NCBI RefSeq assembly: GCF_021729135.1
Contig: NZ_JAJTWW010000024.1
Coordinates: 1-46,134 of the forward strand
Direction: 5' to 3'
Length of the DNA: 46,134 bases
Source of the DNA: Brevibacterium daeguense
GTDB taxonomy: Bacteria; Actinomycetota; Actinomycetes; Actinomycetales; Brevibacteriaceae
Shown here: in pieces, positions 18,420-26,496 of the stretch
Position numbering within the stretch: position 1 is the first letter of the stretch
Layout: each line of letters begins with the position of its first letter
Notes under the pieces: generated by a model
The model's database searches: none
Seen by the model: the letters and a program-made list of their open reading frames with translations, nothing else
Told to the model about the DNA's origin: nothing
Made by a program: the position numbers and the translations under genes

Positions 18420-19970
18420 ATGTTCCGATATTCGCGAGCAGTGTTGTCAGTCCTTGGTGCGGCAGCCCTGCTGTTGACCGGCTGCACCGCGCCAGGCGCA
18501 CCCGGCGAAAGCTCAACCCAGGCGGGGGAACCCGCTCCATCCGCTGCTCCTCGCCTGTCCGATCCGATCGACCTCAACTACGCGGCCGAGCTGTTGACGG
18601 ACGACGGCCGTGGCCGGGCCCTGCTCGTCGACTGGGAGGCCGGGAAGGTGCGCGCAGTAGATTCTGCCGGAGCGGATCTATGGACGAAGCCGATTGACAT
18701 CGATCCTGAACGTTCCGCCGCTCCCTCTGCCTACACCTACAACGAACTTGTCATCGTCGATGACCAAACCGGGAACTTGAGCGCTCTCGCCTGGAACGAT
18801 GGTTCGGAAGCGTGGACCTTCTCCGTCTCCGAGGCGGGGGCCGGATGTCACTATGAGTGGGGCTTCGGTTCGCTTGCCACCGGTCCCAGTAGTGTCCTGT
18901 CGAGGGGCGACCTCATCCTGATGGAGTATTTCATGGCGGCCAAGGATGAGAACTGCGCGCCGAGGGAAGCCTCAGCGGCCAGTGACGACGGGGGGAATGA
19001 GGGCGATCCGGTGGTCTTCGCCATCGATCCCGCGACAGGTGAAGAGGCTTGGCCCGCATTGACTGTCGGTTCTGACGGTCTTCCTTTCGGGGGCCGCTCC
19101 GTGCGGGTTGCTCCCCAGGGCGATTATGGATATTTCTCGTGGGCTGATTCCACGGATTCGCTCCTGACCAGGATTGATCTGAGCACTGGTAACACCGCGA
19201 CTCTGCCAATTACAGATCTTCGCACCATCGACGACACGGGAGCCGAATATTACTCTGTGGTCCCCACAGCTGAAGCCGGATCACTGATCTACGAGTTCGG
19301 CCACGAGGATCCTGACGACCCGATGAGCGTCGGCTTCGGTCGTTGGGCACTGATGACATTGCCGACCACGCTGCCGGAGGAAGATCCGGGTGAGCTCGCG
19401 CCACTCTCACTGTTGGAGCACCCCGACGTGGCCGATGCGATGTCGATGCAGAACACCTTCGAACCCGTTTGTAGCGCAGAACCGGTGTACACCCCCCAGG
19501 GTGACTCGACATGCGTGATGGTGCAGCTCTTCGCTTCGACGATCAAGTACGTGGGCTCGGATCTGAGCACTCCCGCTGGTTGGTACTCCGACGCCGGTGG
19601 GATGCGCGATTTCGACTCTGTGGGAACTCACTACAGCCCACAGCGCGCAGCAGTTGACGGGCCTGATGGACCACTGATCATCGTGCCCGGCCTGGAATCG
19701 TCCATCATGGCTCTAGATGCCGGGTCAGGCGAGCGGATCTGGGAGGCCGGAGAACATCCTGGTGAAAATCCCTGGGGAGGGCAGGGGTACCTGCCGGCTG
19801 TCGGCAAAGTTGTTGTGGCCGACGGAAAGAAGACAACCTTCTACGATGCTGTCACAGGGGAAGAGCAGGATTCGCACCCTGCGGAAGAGTTCGCGGCCCT
19901 GTCCTCGGGAACCCGGTTTGCAGTTGTCTCCGGCTCTGAGTCCTCGCAGATGTGGTCGATCGTCGAGTGA
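18420..19970 (+). CDS. Lipoprotein with PQQ-like beta-propeller repeats
   Basis: 516 residues. The signal peptide (FRYSRAVLSVLGAAALLLTGC) ends in a lipobox. The mature protein has repeated strand motifs typical of PQQ-like propellers, such as GRALLVDWEAGKVRAVDSAG, VFAIDPATGEEAW and MALDAGSGERIWEAG. It is likely an exported cell-surface protein of unknown function. ATG at 18420 is chosen because the signal peptide starts there and GGAG lies upstream; the frame stays open further left without sense. An AT-rich stretch near 18370 (CATAATTGG) may be the -10. Base composition looks less GC-rich than the neighbours. Confidence 0.8.
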   Translation: MFRYSRAVLSVLGAAALLLTGCTAPGAPGESSTQAGEPAPSAAPRLSDPIDLNYAAELLTDDGRGRALLVDWEAGKVRAVDSAGADLWTKPIDIDPERSAAPSAYTYNELVIVDDQTGNLSALAWNDGSEAWTFSVSEAGAGCHYEWGFGSLATGPSSVLSRGDLILMEYFMAAKDENCAPREASAASDDGGNEGDPVVFAIDPATGEEAWPALTVGSDGLPFGGRSVRVAPQGDYGYFSWADSTDSLLTRIDLSTGNTATLPITDLRTIDDTGAEYYSVVPTAEAGSLIYEFGHEDPDDPMSVGFGRWALMTLPTTLPEEDPGELAPLSLLEHPDVADAMSMQNTFEPVCSAEPVYTPQGDSTCVMVQLFASTIKYVGSDLSTPAGWYSDAGGMRDFDSVGTHYSPQRAAVDGPDGPLIIVPGLESSIMALDAGSGERIWEAGEHPGENPWGGQGYLPAVGKVVVADGKKTTFYDAVTGEEQDSHPAEEFAALSSGTRFAVVSGSESSQMWSIVE

Positions 19971-20012
19971 GCAGCCGGACCGGCAGGCGCCTCGAGGCGT
20001 CTATTCAGGTGC

Positions 20013-20822
20013 TCACTCCGCCGGTGCGGGTGCTTCCGCTCCCGGCGACGCCGGCTCCGGCACCTCGGCGAACGAGTAGGGCGGCCAGGGGCCCAGGTAC
20101 CGGATCTCGGTTCCCGGCTGCTCGTCCCGGATCTCGGCCAGCGCGATTCCCACCTGCTCCATGTTCTCCTCCGGAACGAGCAGGGAGACGCTGAGGACCG
20201 CCACGGAGCCCGGGGTGCGACCGGGTCGGCGGTTCTCGGTCAGGTCCTCGGACAGCGCCGCCAGGCGTCTCCGGTAGTCGGGATAGAGGCGATCAGCGAG
20301 CTTCTCGGTGATCTCCCTCTCGAATGTCTCCAAACGCTTCCGGTACAGCCGCTGCACGCCTGCCGGCCGCTCAGCAACCGACTGGCGCATCTCGCGGACT
20401 TCGGGGCTGCTCTCGCTGACCGTCTTCTGATCCAGCGAGATCTCTGCTCGCAGCTCGACCCGGCCGCGCAGCCGTTCGAGGTGGGAGCGCAGAGCGGATT
20501 CGCTGTCGCCCAGCCAGCTCGTGAGGCGCTCGTGCGCCGTCAGTGCGCCCTGGGGGCTCACGATGACGTTGAAGCTCACGGGCAGGGCGGTCCCTGCCCT
20601 CTCCCACGCCGCGTCGACGACCCGGCTGTGCTCGAGCACCCAGCGCTTCACCTCGTCGTCGGGCCCCTGGATTGGCGTCGTGTCGTGCTCGTGGACTGCT
20701 GCGGCGATTCCGCCCGGCGTTCCGACGACGGTGACCGGGGCATCGTCGATGCCGGTTCCGAGCTGCTCGCCGATGAGTTCGGCGGGAACGATCGCGTAGA
20801 CGTACAGACCGATCTCGCTCAC
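20013..20822 (-). CDS. gvpL: Gas vesicle protein GvpL/GvpF family
   Basis: 269 residues, opening GLYVYAIVPAELI as in GvpL/F proteins, with LPVSFNVIVSPQGALTAHE and the C-terminal block SVSLLVPEENMEQVGIALAEI. GvpF/L proteins are minor components that help nucleate or assemble the gas vesicle shell. The tail is Pro/Ala/Glu-rich. It overlaps gvpK by four bases and is the last gene of the operon. It converges on the lipoprotein gene with 42 bp between, which includes the palindrome CGCCTCGAGGCG. It is the second F/L copy in the cluster. Confidence 0.9.
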   Translation of the reverse strand: MSEIGLYVYAIVPAELIGEQLGTGIDDAPVTVVGTPGGIAAAVHEHDTTPIQGPDDEVKRWVLEHSRVVDAAWERAGTALPVSFNVIVSPQGALTAHERLTSWLGDSESALRSHLERLRGRVELRAEISLDQKTVSESSPEVREMRQSVAERPAGVQRLYRKRLETFEREITEKLADRLYPDYRRRLAALSEDLTENRRPGRTPGSVAVLSVSLLVPEENMEQVGIALAEIRDEQPGTEIRYLGPWPPYSFAEVPEPASPGAEAPAPAE

Positions 20823-21142
20823 GTGATGTTCTTTCCTTCCTCTTCCGCCCAGCGGGAGGGATTGATCAGCTTGTCCACCACCTCGTCGACGACGTCGTCG
20901 AGGCCGCGGTGCAGGTCCTCGACCGAGGCGGTGATTCCGTGCTCGGCCTTGATCTCGTCCATTGCCTCGTCAAGCTCCATCAGCGCCTCGCCGAGCCGGT
21001 CCTGCTCCTCTTCCGTCAGGTCGCCGCCCTCGAGCCGTCGCACCGCCTGGGTCTCGAGTGCTTCCTGGATCACCTCGACCAGGGTGACGACCAGGGTGAG
21101 CACTCCATGCTTGAGGCTCTTCTCATCGATTTCAAGCGCCAT
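20819..21142 (-). CDS. gvpK: Gas vesicle protein GvpK
   Basis: 107 residues, with the GvpK pattern LKHGVLTLVVTLVEVIQEALETQAVRRLEGG followed by LTEEEQDRLGEALMELDEA. The end is VVDKLINPSRW. GvpK is a small accessory protein needed for vesicle formation in several hosts. It overlaps the preceding gene by 11 bases and gvpL by four. Confidence 0.92.
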   Translation of the reverse strand: MALEIDEKSLKHGVLTLVVTLVEVIQEALETQAVRRLEGGDLTEEEQDRLGEALMELDEAMDEIKAEHGITASVEDLHRGLDDVVDEVVDKLINPSRWAEEEGKNIT

Positions 21143-22190
21143 TCTCCGCCTCCGATGTGTGCGCTGATCCCGGATCTCGATTCACCAGGACAGCGATCTC
21201 CCGCTCCCATTCTCCGATGTCGGCACTGGTGAGGTAAACCCTGTCGCGGGAGCCGACCACCTGCAGGATGTTGGAGTGTCCGACCGGGGTCTGGCCCTCG
21301 GCCGGCTCCACGCTCAGAATCTCGGCCGGCGCGAGGTTCACCGCCGGCCGGGCGTCGAGCGGTCCCTTCCAGGTGAAGCCTGTCCGAGTGTCGAGGCGAG
21401 CGTGCCCCGCGCGCCAGATCTGCCCCTGAGCGCGCCGCTCGAGGTACCACATGTGTCCTTCCCGAAGCAGCGTGTCCGGTTCTCTCTGGGCCGGTGGCGC
21501 CTCGGGAGGCTGTGCTCCTGCAGCCGTGCTTTCATGAGCCGAGCTCTCGGGCCCCGAGCCCTTCCGGACGTGCGGAAGGCCGATGCTGCCGATCACCAGC
21601 TCGCGAATGCGCTGCGGAGCGGCCGCCGAGAGCATTGTGGTCGCATCGTCGGAGGTCCGCACGATCAGGCGTGTGCGCTCCTCTCCGCCGATGGTGCGCT
21701 CACCCTGCAGGCTGAGATCCATGATGTCGGACAGGTCGGACTGCCACAGGATCTCCTTCGGATCCCGGCGGAACGCGACGAGACGCTGATTGGTCACGTA
21801 GATATTCCCCGGTCGCCAGATGCGTGAAAAACCCTCCTGGAAGTGGCCTCCGGCCATCTTGGCGATGACTTCTTCGCCGGGGCGCAGCGGGAAGTTGCGG
21901 GCGACCGATCTCTGCACCCAGAGACGGGTCTTCTCGTCCCAGTCCCGCATCATTCCGTACTCGAGCATGGTTTCCATGCCTGCGATCGTGGCGCGCAGAT
22001 TGATGCCGATCAGCGGGATGTCGGCGACCGAGATGATGAGATCAAGGTTGAGGTATGTGCCCTTGTTGAGCAGCACCTCGATCAGGTCGGGGAGGGTGAC
22101 CTGCGGATTGCGAGTCGGCTCCATCCCGGCGGTCTGGCCGGAACCGTGAGCGGTCGGCGCTGTGCTGCCGCGCTCCGCCAGATCTGTCAT
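21132..22190 (-). CDS. GvpA-family (GvpJ/S-like) protein fused to PH/GRAM-like segments
   Basis: 352 residues. Residues 30-80 form a GvpA-type domain (LPDLIEVLLNKGTYLNLDLI, ISVADIPLIGINLRATIAGM). Residues about 100-205 read like a bacterial PH/GRAM-type domain (LRPGEEVIAKMAGG, PGNIYVTNQRLVAFRRDPKE, then DLSDIMDLSL). After a Pro/Ala/Ser linker (210-238), residues 240-335 look like a second such unit (LLREGHMWYLERR, NILQVVGSRDRVYLTSADI). GvpA-family minor proteins are normally about 70-150 residues. ATG at 22190 overlaps the previous stop (ATGA). The PH/GRAM reading is pattern-based and uncertain; the GvpA part is firm. Confidence 0.75.
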   Translation of the reverse strand: MTDLAERGSTAPTAHGSGQTAGMEPTRNPQVTLPDLIEVLLNKGTYLNLDLIISVADIPLIGINLRATIAGMETMLEYGMMRDWDEKTRLWVQRSVARNFPLRPGEEVIAKMAGGHFQEGFSRIWRPGNIYVTNQRLVAFRRDPKEILWQSDLSDIMDLSLQGERTIGGEERTRLIVRTSDDATTMLSAAAPQRIRELVIGSIGLPHVRKGSGPESSAHESTAAGAQPPEAPPAQREPDTLLREGHMWYLERRAQGQIWRAGHARLDTRTGFTWKGPLDARPAVNLAPAEILSVEPAEGQTPVGHSNILQVVGSRDRVYLTSADIGEWEREIAVLVNRDPGSAHTSEAENGA

Positions 22191-22720
22191 GAGCGCCCTT
22201 CGGCGGCTCTCTGATCGTCGGCAGGCTCTTCCACGGGCTCGGATGTCGAGGAGTCGGTCTCCGACCGGCTGTTCGGGTTCGCCTGTTCGGATGAGTCCGA
22301 CGGGACGGACCTCGCCCGACCCAGCTCGCCCTCGGATTGGTCCTGGGATTCCTGCGCTCGCAGCGCCTGGGCGCTCTGCCAACCGCACCAGGGGCACATC
22401 TCGTTGAGGAGCCGGGATTCGACAACCTTCTTCCCGCAGCTCGGGCAGGTTTCCTTCGTCTCCACGGCATTTCTCCAGGCGACGGTGTCGGTGTTGGTTC
22501 CGGCGGGGAACTCCAGTCCGTACTTGGCTGCCGTCTCGAACGAGGCCAAGGCTGCCCGGATCCGAATGCCGAGCAGCTCGACACCTGCGACTGAGACCAT
22601 GATGTCCGCGTTGAGCACCAGCCCTTTGTCGAGCAGTGTCTCGACGACGTGGATCAGCGTGCCGTCCCGGTCCCGCTGCGGCTCCATCCCGCTGCCTGGG
22701 ACATTGCGCGCGACTGTCAT
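22187..22720 (-). CDS. GvpA-family (GvpJ/S-like) protein with zinc ribbon
   Basis: 177 residues. Residues 20-70 are a GvpA-type domain (LIHVVETLLDKGLVLNADIM, VSVAGVELLGIRIRAALASF). Cys92, Cys95, Cys109 and Cys112 (CPSCGKK and CPWCGWQ) form a clear CxxC-x13-CxxC zinc ribbon. The last 60 residues are polar and disordered (Ser/Glu/Gln/Asp). Standard GvpJ/GvpS proteins lack a zinc ribbon, as far as I know. A good SD (GGAGG) lies upstream. It overlaps the next gene by four bases. Likely a minor shell or capping protein with an added metal-binding module. Confidence 0.82.
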   Translation of the reverse strand: MTVARNVPGSGMEPQRDRDGTLIHVVETLLDKGLVLNADIMVSVAGVELLGIRIRAALASFETAAKYGLEFPAGTNTDTVAWRNAVETKETCPSCGKKVVESRLLNEMCPWCGWQSAQALRAQESQDQSEGELGRARSVPSDSSEQANPNSRSETDSSTSEPVEEPADDQRAAEGRS

Positions 22721-22769
22721 ATTCCGGCCTCCTTACGCCCGCGGGTGTTCCAGGCGAACTTGATAGGAA

Positions 22770-23603
22770 TCACTCCTCACGTGTCCGTCCGCGCAGGTAG
22801 CGAGCTCCGCGGGTGTACCCGACCATCTCGCCGTCCTCGTCAAGGGTGACGATGTATTCCGCCATGATGTCAGCTGAGTCCGGGATCCGAGCGGATTCCA
22901 CCACTTCGACGGTGACTCGCCATCCGTCTTCATGGGGTTCGACGCCGACGATCGACTCGGGTGTCCGGGTCGTCAGCTCCTGCAGCTGTGTCACGGCTTC
23001 AGCGGCCGCTCTTCGGGCGTTGAGCTTCCGGCGCTTCTGACCTCCGGAATCGGCAGTGTCCTTGCGGCTGTCATTCCCGGAGCTCCTGCTGCCCCGATCA
23101 GCCGACTCCTTGTCTCCCTGGGAACCTTGGCCCGGGGAGGATCTGTCATCGGATCGCTGCCGCTGGGAACCCTGGTCCTGGGAGGACTGCTGTTCGGATC
23201 CCGAGTCCTTGCTGCGAGAGCCCGAGGACTGCTGGTTCTGGTCGGAGCCCGACTTCGAGGACTGCTGCTGCGAGCTCTCGCCTCCGGTGTCACGATCGGA
23301 CTGCCCGTCGGACGACTGCCGGTCGTCCTGAGAATCGGATCGGTCGCGACTCTCAGCCTGCTTCTGCTGGTTCTGGTTGTCCGACTGGCTCTGCTGGTTG
23401 CCGGACTGTTGACTGGTCGACGAGTCCTGCGACTGGCTCTGCTGGCCGGACTGGCTCTGCTGGCCGTCTGCCTTCTGCTGGTTGCCGGCTTGCTTCTCGC
23501 TGTCGGACTGCTTCTGTTGGTCGCCGGACTGGTTCTGCTGCTTGTCGGACTGCTTCTGGTCGTCCGACTGATTCTGCTGCTCGTTCGATTCCTGCTCGCT
23601 CAT
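22770..23603 (-). CDS. gvpO: Gas vesicle protein GvpO with long Gln/Ser/Asp leader
   Basis: 277 residues. The last ~90 (ARRAAAEAVTQLQELTTRTP, then ESIVGVEPHEDGWRVTVEVV and AEYIVTLDEDGEMVGYTRG) match GvpO. The first ~185 residues are almost entirely Gln, Ser, Asp, Lys and Asn, with short repeats such as QQKQSDSEKQ and QQSQS; no fold is expected. Actinobacterial GvpO is usually much shorter. It overlaps gvpG by four bases. GvpO is required for vesicle production in haloarchaea; its role here is inferred. Confidence 0.9.
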   Translation of the reverse strand: MSEQESNEQQNQSDDQKQSDKQQNQSGDQQKQSDSEKQAGNQQKADGQQSQSGQQSQSQDSSTSQQSGNQQSQSDNQNQQKQAESRDRSDSQDDRQSSDGQSDRDTGGESSQQQSSKSGSDQNQQSSGSRSKDSGSEQQSSQDQGSQRQRSDDRSSPGQGSQGDKESADRGSRSSGNDSRKDTADSGGQKRRKLNARRAAAEAVTQLQELTTRTPESIVGVEPHEDGWRVTVEVVESARIPDSADIMAEYIVTLDEDGEMVGYTRGARYLRGRTREE

Positions 23604-23854
23604 CCCATGTCCTCCTGTCGTGGTCGGCGATTGGCCTCGATCAGCCGAGCCACCAGTTCCTTCTCCATCTCGGCTGCCTCCTCATCGCTGACTGTCCCGG
23701 CTTCACGGGCATCGGCGACCTCTTCGAGTTTGCGGCGGATGATCCCCGGGTCGTAGTACTGGCGTTCGGCTTCCTCCTGCACCTGCTCGGCCACCCAGAT
23801 CGTTCCCTTGATGGGTGCGAGAGGCCAGCCGAACAGAGCGGAGAAGAGTCCCAT
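23600..23854 (-). CDS. gvpG: Gas vesicle protein GvpG
   Basis: 84 residues beginning MGLFSALFGWPLAPIKGTIW, the typical GvpG start. It continues as one helix rich in Glu/Arg (LEEVADAREAGTVSDEEAAE). GvpG is a small accessory protein commonly encoded next to gvpF, as here (3 bp apart). It overlaps gvpO by four bases. Confidence 0.92.
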   Translation of the reverse strand: MGLFSALFGWPLAPIKGTIWVAEQVQEEAERQYYDPGIIRRKLEEVADAREAGTVSDEEAAEMEKELVARLIEANRRPRQEDMG

Positions 23855-23857
23855 CGG

Positions 23858-24613
23858 TCAGTCTCCGTTCACGAAGTCGTACGGGGCCTGCGGGCCCACG
23901 AGCCGAAAGCTGATCTCCTCGTGCATGTCCTTGGCGATGCTTTCGACGGCGTTCTCGAATTCGCTCTGGCGTTCCCGAGGCACCAGCAGGGCCAATTCCA
24001 CAATGTCCTCGGCCTGACCGGCTTCGCGGTGCACGACGTCGCGGGCGAACGGGGACAGTGCTTCTCTGATGCTCTCGGCGTCGGTCGGCCGCATTCTGTC
24101 GAAGGTCGCCACGATCAGCTCCCCGAGGCGGATTCGCTCGTTGCGAGTCTCGTCTTCCGAGGTGCCGGAGATGGCCTCGCGAAGCCGAGCGATCTCCGGA
24201 TTGCCGGCAATCATCGCAGCCAACGCCACGTCCCGGAGGTAGCGCGCCCGAACAGTGAACTGGACCGCCCCTTCGACGGTGCGAAGCGCCTCGGAGAACT
24301 CGGCTTGGCGGGGAGACAGCACTTCTTCCGTGAGTTCCTCGGCCGAAGGCACCACTGTCCCGAAGGTCATCGGCAGCACTGCCACCGACCGTGATGCTGT
24401 GTCGAGCACATTCGTGTGGGCGAGCAATCCGTCGGGCGTGCCGAACTCGTCTCCCGGGGAGAGCTCGGTCACGAGTGCCGCGACCGTGCCCTCCGCCAGA
24501 GCAGAGACGGGTCTGCCCTCCACGCCTACGAGATCGTCCGGCAGATTCGCATCTGCCTGAACGATCCCGTAGACGTAGAGGCCGTCGAGAGCCTCAGAGG
24601 CGGCTCCCGCCAT
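23858..24613 (-). CDS. gvpF: Gas vesicle protein GvpF (GvpL/F family)
   Basis: 251 residues. The opening GLYVYGIVQADANLPDDLVG, central VLPMTFGTVVPSAEEL and C-terminal ELALLVPRERQSEFENAVES are family hallmarks. GvpF interacts with GvpA in other organisms and probably helps start shell growth. Its ATG shares one base with the gvpA stop codon (TGATG), so the two are coupled. Confidence 0.93.
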   Translation of the reverse strand: MAGAASEALDGLYVYGIVQADANLPDDLVGVEGRPVSALAEGTVAALVTELSPGDEFGTPDGLLAHTNVLDTASRSVAVLPMTFGTVVPSAEELTEEVLSPRQAEFSEALRTVEGAVQFTVRARYLRDVALAAMIAGNPEIARLREAISGTSEDETRNERIRLGELIVATFDRMRPTDAESIREALSPFARDVVHREAGQAEDIVELALLVPRERQSEFENAVESIAKDMHEEISFRLVGPQAPYDFVNGD

Positions 24614-24993
24614 CAGGAGGATTCCTCCCGCTGCTTCTCCTTGTCGGAGTCGTCCGGTGTCAGCGCATCCTTGACGCTGTCGACGGCGCCCCCGATCTTG
24701 CCCCTGGTACCGCTCTCGGTGAGTCCTTCCATGAGTTCCGGAAGGTCCTTGCCGCCCTGCGCAGCGAGGTCGAGGCGGTTGGTGGCTTCTGCGAAGCGCA
24801 GGTAGGTGTCCACGCTCGCGATCACGATCCTGGCATCGATCGTGAGGATCTCGATGCCGACAAGCGAGACGCGGACGTAGGCGTCGATGACGAGGCCTTT
24901 GTCGAGGATGATCTCAATGACGTCCGCCAGTGAGCTGGACGAAGGACGGTCGACGTAGCTTCCCTGTGAACGACGTGCTGTGGTTGTGCTCAT
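24613..24993 (-). CDS. gvpA: Gas vesicle structural protein GvpA
   Basis: 126 residues. Residues 18-70 ([52 protein letters not shown]) are nearly canonical GvpA, the small hydrophobic protein that builds the gas vesicle wall. A charged tail of about 55 residues (ending [15 protein letters not shown]) goes beyond the usual ~70-residue protein; actinobacterial GvpA often has such extensions. It starts 75 bp after the SRPBCC gene, the largest gap inside the operon. Confidence 0.94.
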   Translation of the reverse strand: MSTTTARRSQGSYVDRPSSSSLADVIEIILDKGLVIDAYVRVSLVGIEILTIDARIVIASVDTYLRFAEATNRLDLAAQGGKDLPELMEGLTESGTRGKIGGAVDSVKDALTPDDSDKEKQREESS

Positions 24994-25068
24994 GATGTCT
25001 GCCTTTCGAAAGGACCGGAACCGATGCTGGTCAGTCGGAGGGTGACGCTCAGCGGCTGGCCACCGAGC

Positions 25069-26496
25069 TCATTGGTTCTCCGACTGCGCGGGAGGTTCCT
25101 CTTGCTGTGTCTGGTCAGCCTCGGGCTGCTGCTTCGAGTCCTCGTCGCCGGACGAGGACTCGTCGCCGGACGAATCCGCGTCGCTTTCCGTGGGCTGGTC
25201 GTGCACTGGCTGGTCGGTTTCGGCGGGAGCCTCCTCCTGCTCATCATCTGCGTCGGCCTGGTTCCCGGAGTCTGCAGATGGCTGATCCTCTGCAGGTCCG
25301 GTGTCGCCCTCCGATGCTGAACCCTGCGCGTCCTCGTCGGACGCTTGCGCATCCGACTCGGGTTCAGAGGGCGAGCCCTGGGTTTCGCCCTGACTGGGCT
25401 CGTCCTGGGTTTCGCCCTGGTCCTGTGCCTCGGTCTGCTGGTCCTGGTCCTCATCCTGGGACTGGTCCTGATCCTGTTCGGATTCGGCTTCGGACCGGTC
25501 CTGGGCTTCGTCCTGGGGCTGGTCCTGGCCGGGCTCGCCCTGCTCGAGCTCGCCCTGGGGCTGGTCCTGATCCTGGCCCTCTTCCTCAGAGTCCTCCTGC
25601 TGGGCCTGCTCTTCCTGTTCTGCCTCGAGAGCCTCTTCGTGGGTGCGGACAACCTCGCTGTCACGGATCTCGCCGCGCCAGCCCTCCACGCCGTCGGGAT
25701 CGAGAATGGTCGAGGTCATGACGTGGTTGACGAATAGCTTCAACTCCACCCGAATGCGCCGGCCTGCGGCCCGCCAGATGTTTCCGGTCTTCTCGACGAA
25801 CCCCTGCGGGTGGTACTCGATGACGACGACGATCCGAGTCAGCCGGGGTGTGATCTCGTGGAAAGTCACGCCTCCATCGAGGTAGCCCTTCTCGCCGGTC
25901 GACTTCCAGACGATCTGCTCATCCGGCACCTGCTGGATGACCGTCGACTGCCAGCTGCGATGCGACAGGAAGATCTGGCCCTTGAAGGAGAGCTTCTCGT
26001 CGGACTGCTCCTCCGAGTGCTCCAGCTTCTTCATGAAGCCGGTCCAGTCTTCGAACTGGGTCCACTGGTTGTACGCGACCCGCACCGGGACTCCGACCTC
26101 GATGGTCTCGACGATGTTGGAGAATTTCTTCTTCTTCTTCCCTCCTCCACCGCCGCCGCCCCCGAAGACCTGCTTCACGGATTCCGTGGCGCCACTCATG
26201 AGGCCGCTGAGCCCAGCCTTCACTGGCGAATCTCCTTGCGCGAGCTTCTCCGCACCCTTTGTCGCCGCCGCGCTGACGGCTCCTCCGCCACCGTCTCCGG
26301 TGGCCACCGAGTTCAGGCGTTCGATGAGGCCGTCGATCCTGTCACTGAAGCTGCTGATCGCCTTCTCACCGGCGGCGGACGCGAAATCTCCGAGCTGGTT
26401 CTTCAACTCGTCCAGCGGGAGCTGGTCGACGATCTCGCCGAAGGCCGACTTTGCCGACTTTCCGGACGAGTTCTGGCCCTGATCCTGCTCAGCCAT
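25069..26496 (-). CDS. SRPBCC-domain protein of gas vesicle cluster, long acidic tail
   Basis: 475 residues. Residues about 1-110 are helical and Ala/Gly-rich. Then comes Gly8-Lys5 (112-124), encoded by simple GGN and AAG repeats. Residues 125-265 are an SRPBCC/polyketide-cyclase-like domain (VETIEVGVPVRVAYNQWTQF, GYLDGGVTFHEITPRLTRIV). Residues 290-475 are almost only Gln, Glu, Asp, Ser, Pro and Ala. Streptomyces gvp clusters carry a similar SRPBCC gene, called gvpZ from memory, so the symbol is left blank. ATG at 26496 follows GGAGGG and overlaps the preceding stop by eight bases. Confidence 0.85.
   Translation of the reverse strand: MAEQDQGQNSSGKSAKSAFGEIVDQLPLDELKNQLGDFASAAGEKAISSFSDRIDGLIERLNSVATGDGGGGAVSAAATKGAEKLAQGDSPVKAGLSGLMSGATESVKQVFGGGGGGGGKKKKKFSNIVETIEVGVPVRVAYNQWTQFEDWTGFMKKLEHSEEQSDEKLSFKGQIFLSHRSWQSTVIQQVPDEQIVWKSTGEKGYLDGGVTFHEITPRLTRIVVVIEYHPQGFVEKTGNIWRAAGRRIRVELKLFVNHVMTSTILDPDGVEGWRGEIRDSEVVRTHEEALEAEQEEQAQQEDSEEEGQDQDQPQGELEQGEPGQDQPQDEAQDRSEAESEQDQDQSQDEDQDQQTEAQDQGETQDEPSQGETQGSPSEPESDAQASDEDAQGSASEGDTGPAEDQPSADSGNQADADDEQEEAPAETDQPVHDQPTESDADSSGDESSSGDEDSKQQPEADQTQQEEPPAQSENQ

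Noticed and set aside
24990..25664. 224-residue Arg/Ser/Thr/Pro-rich frame overlapping the SRPBCC tail
   Set aside because: It is a frame-shifted reading of the Gln/Asp/Glu repeats, without structure of its own.
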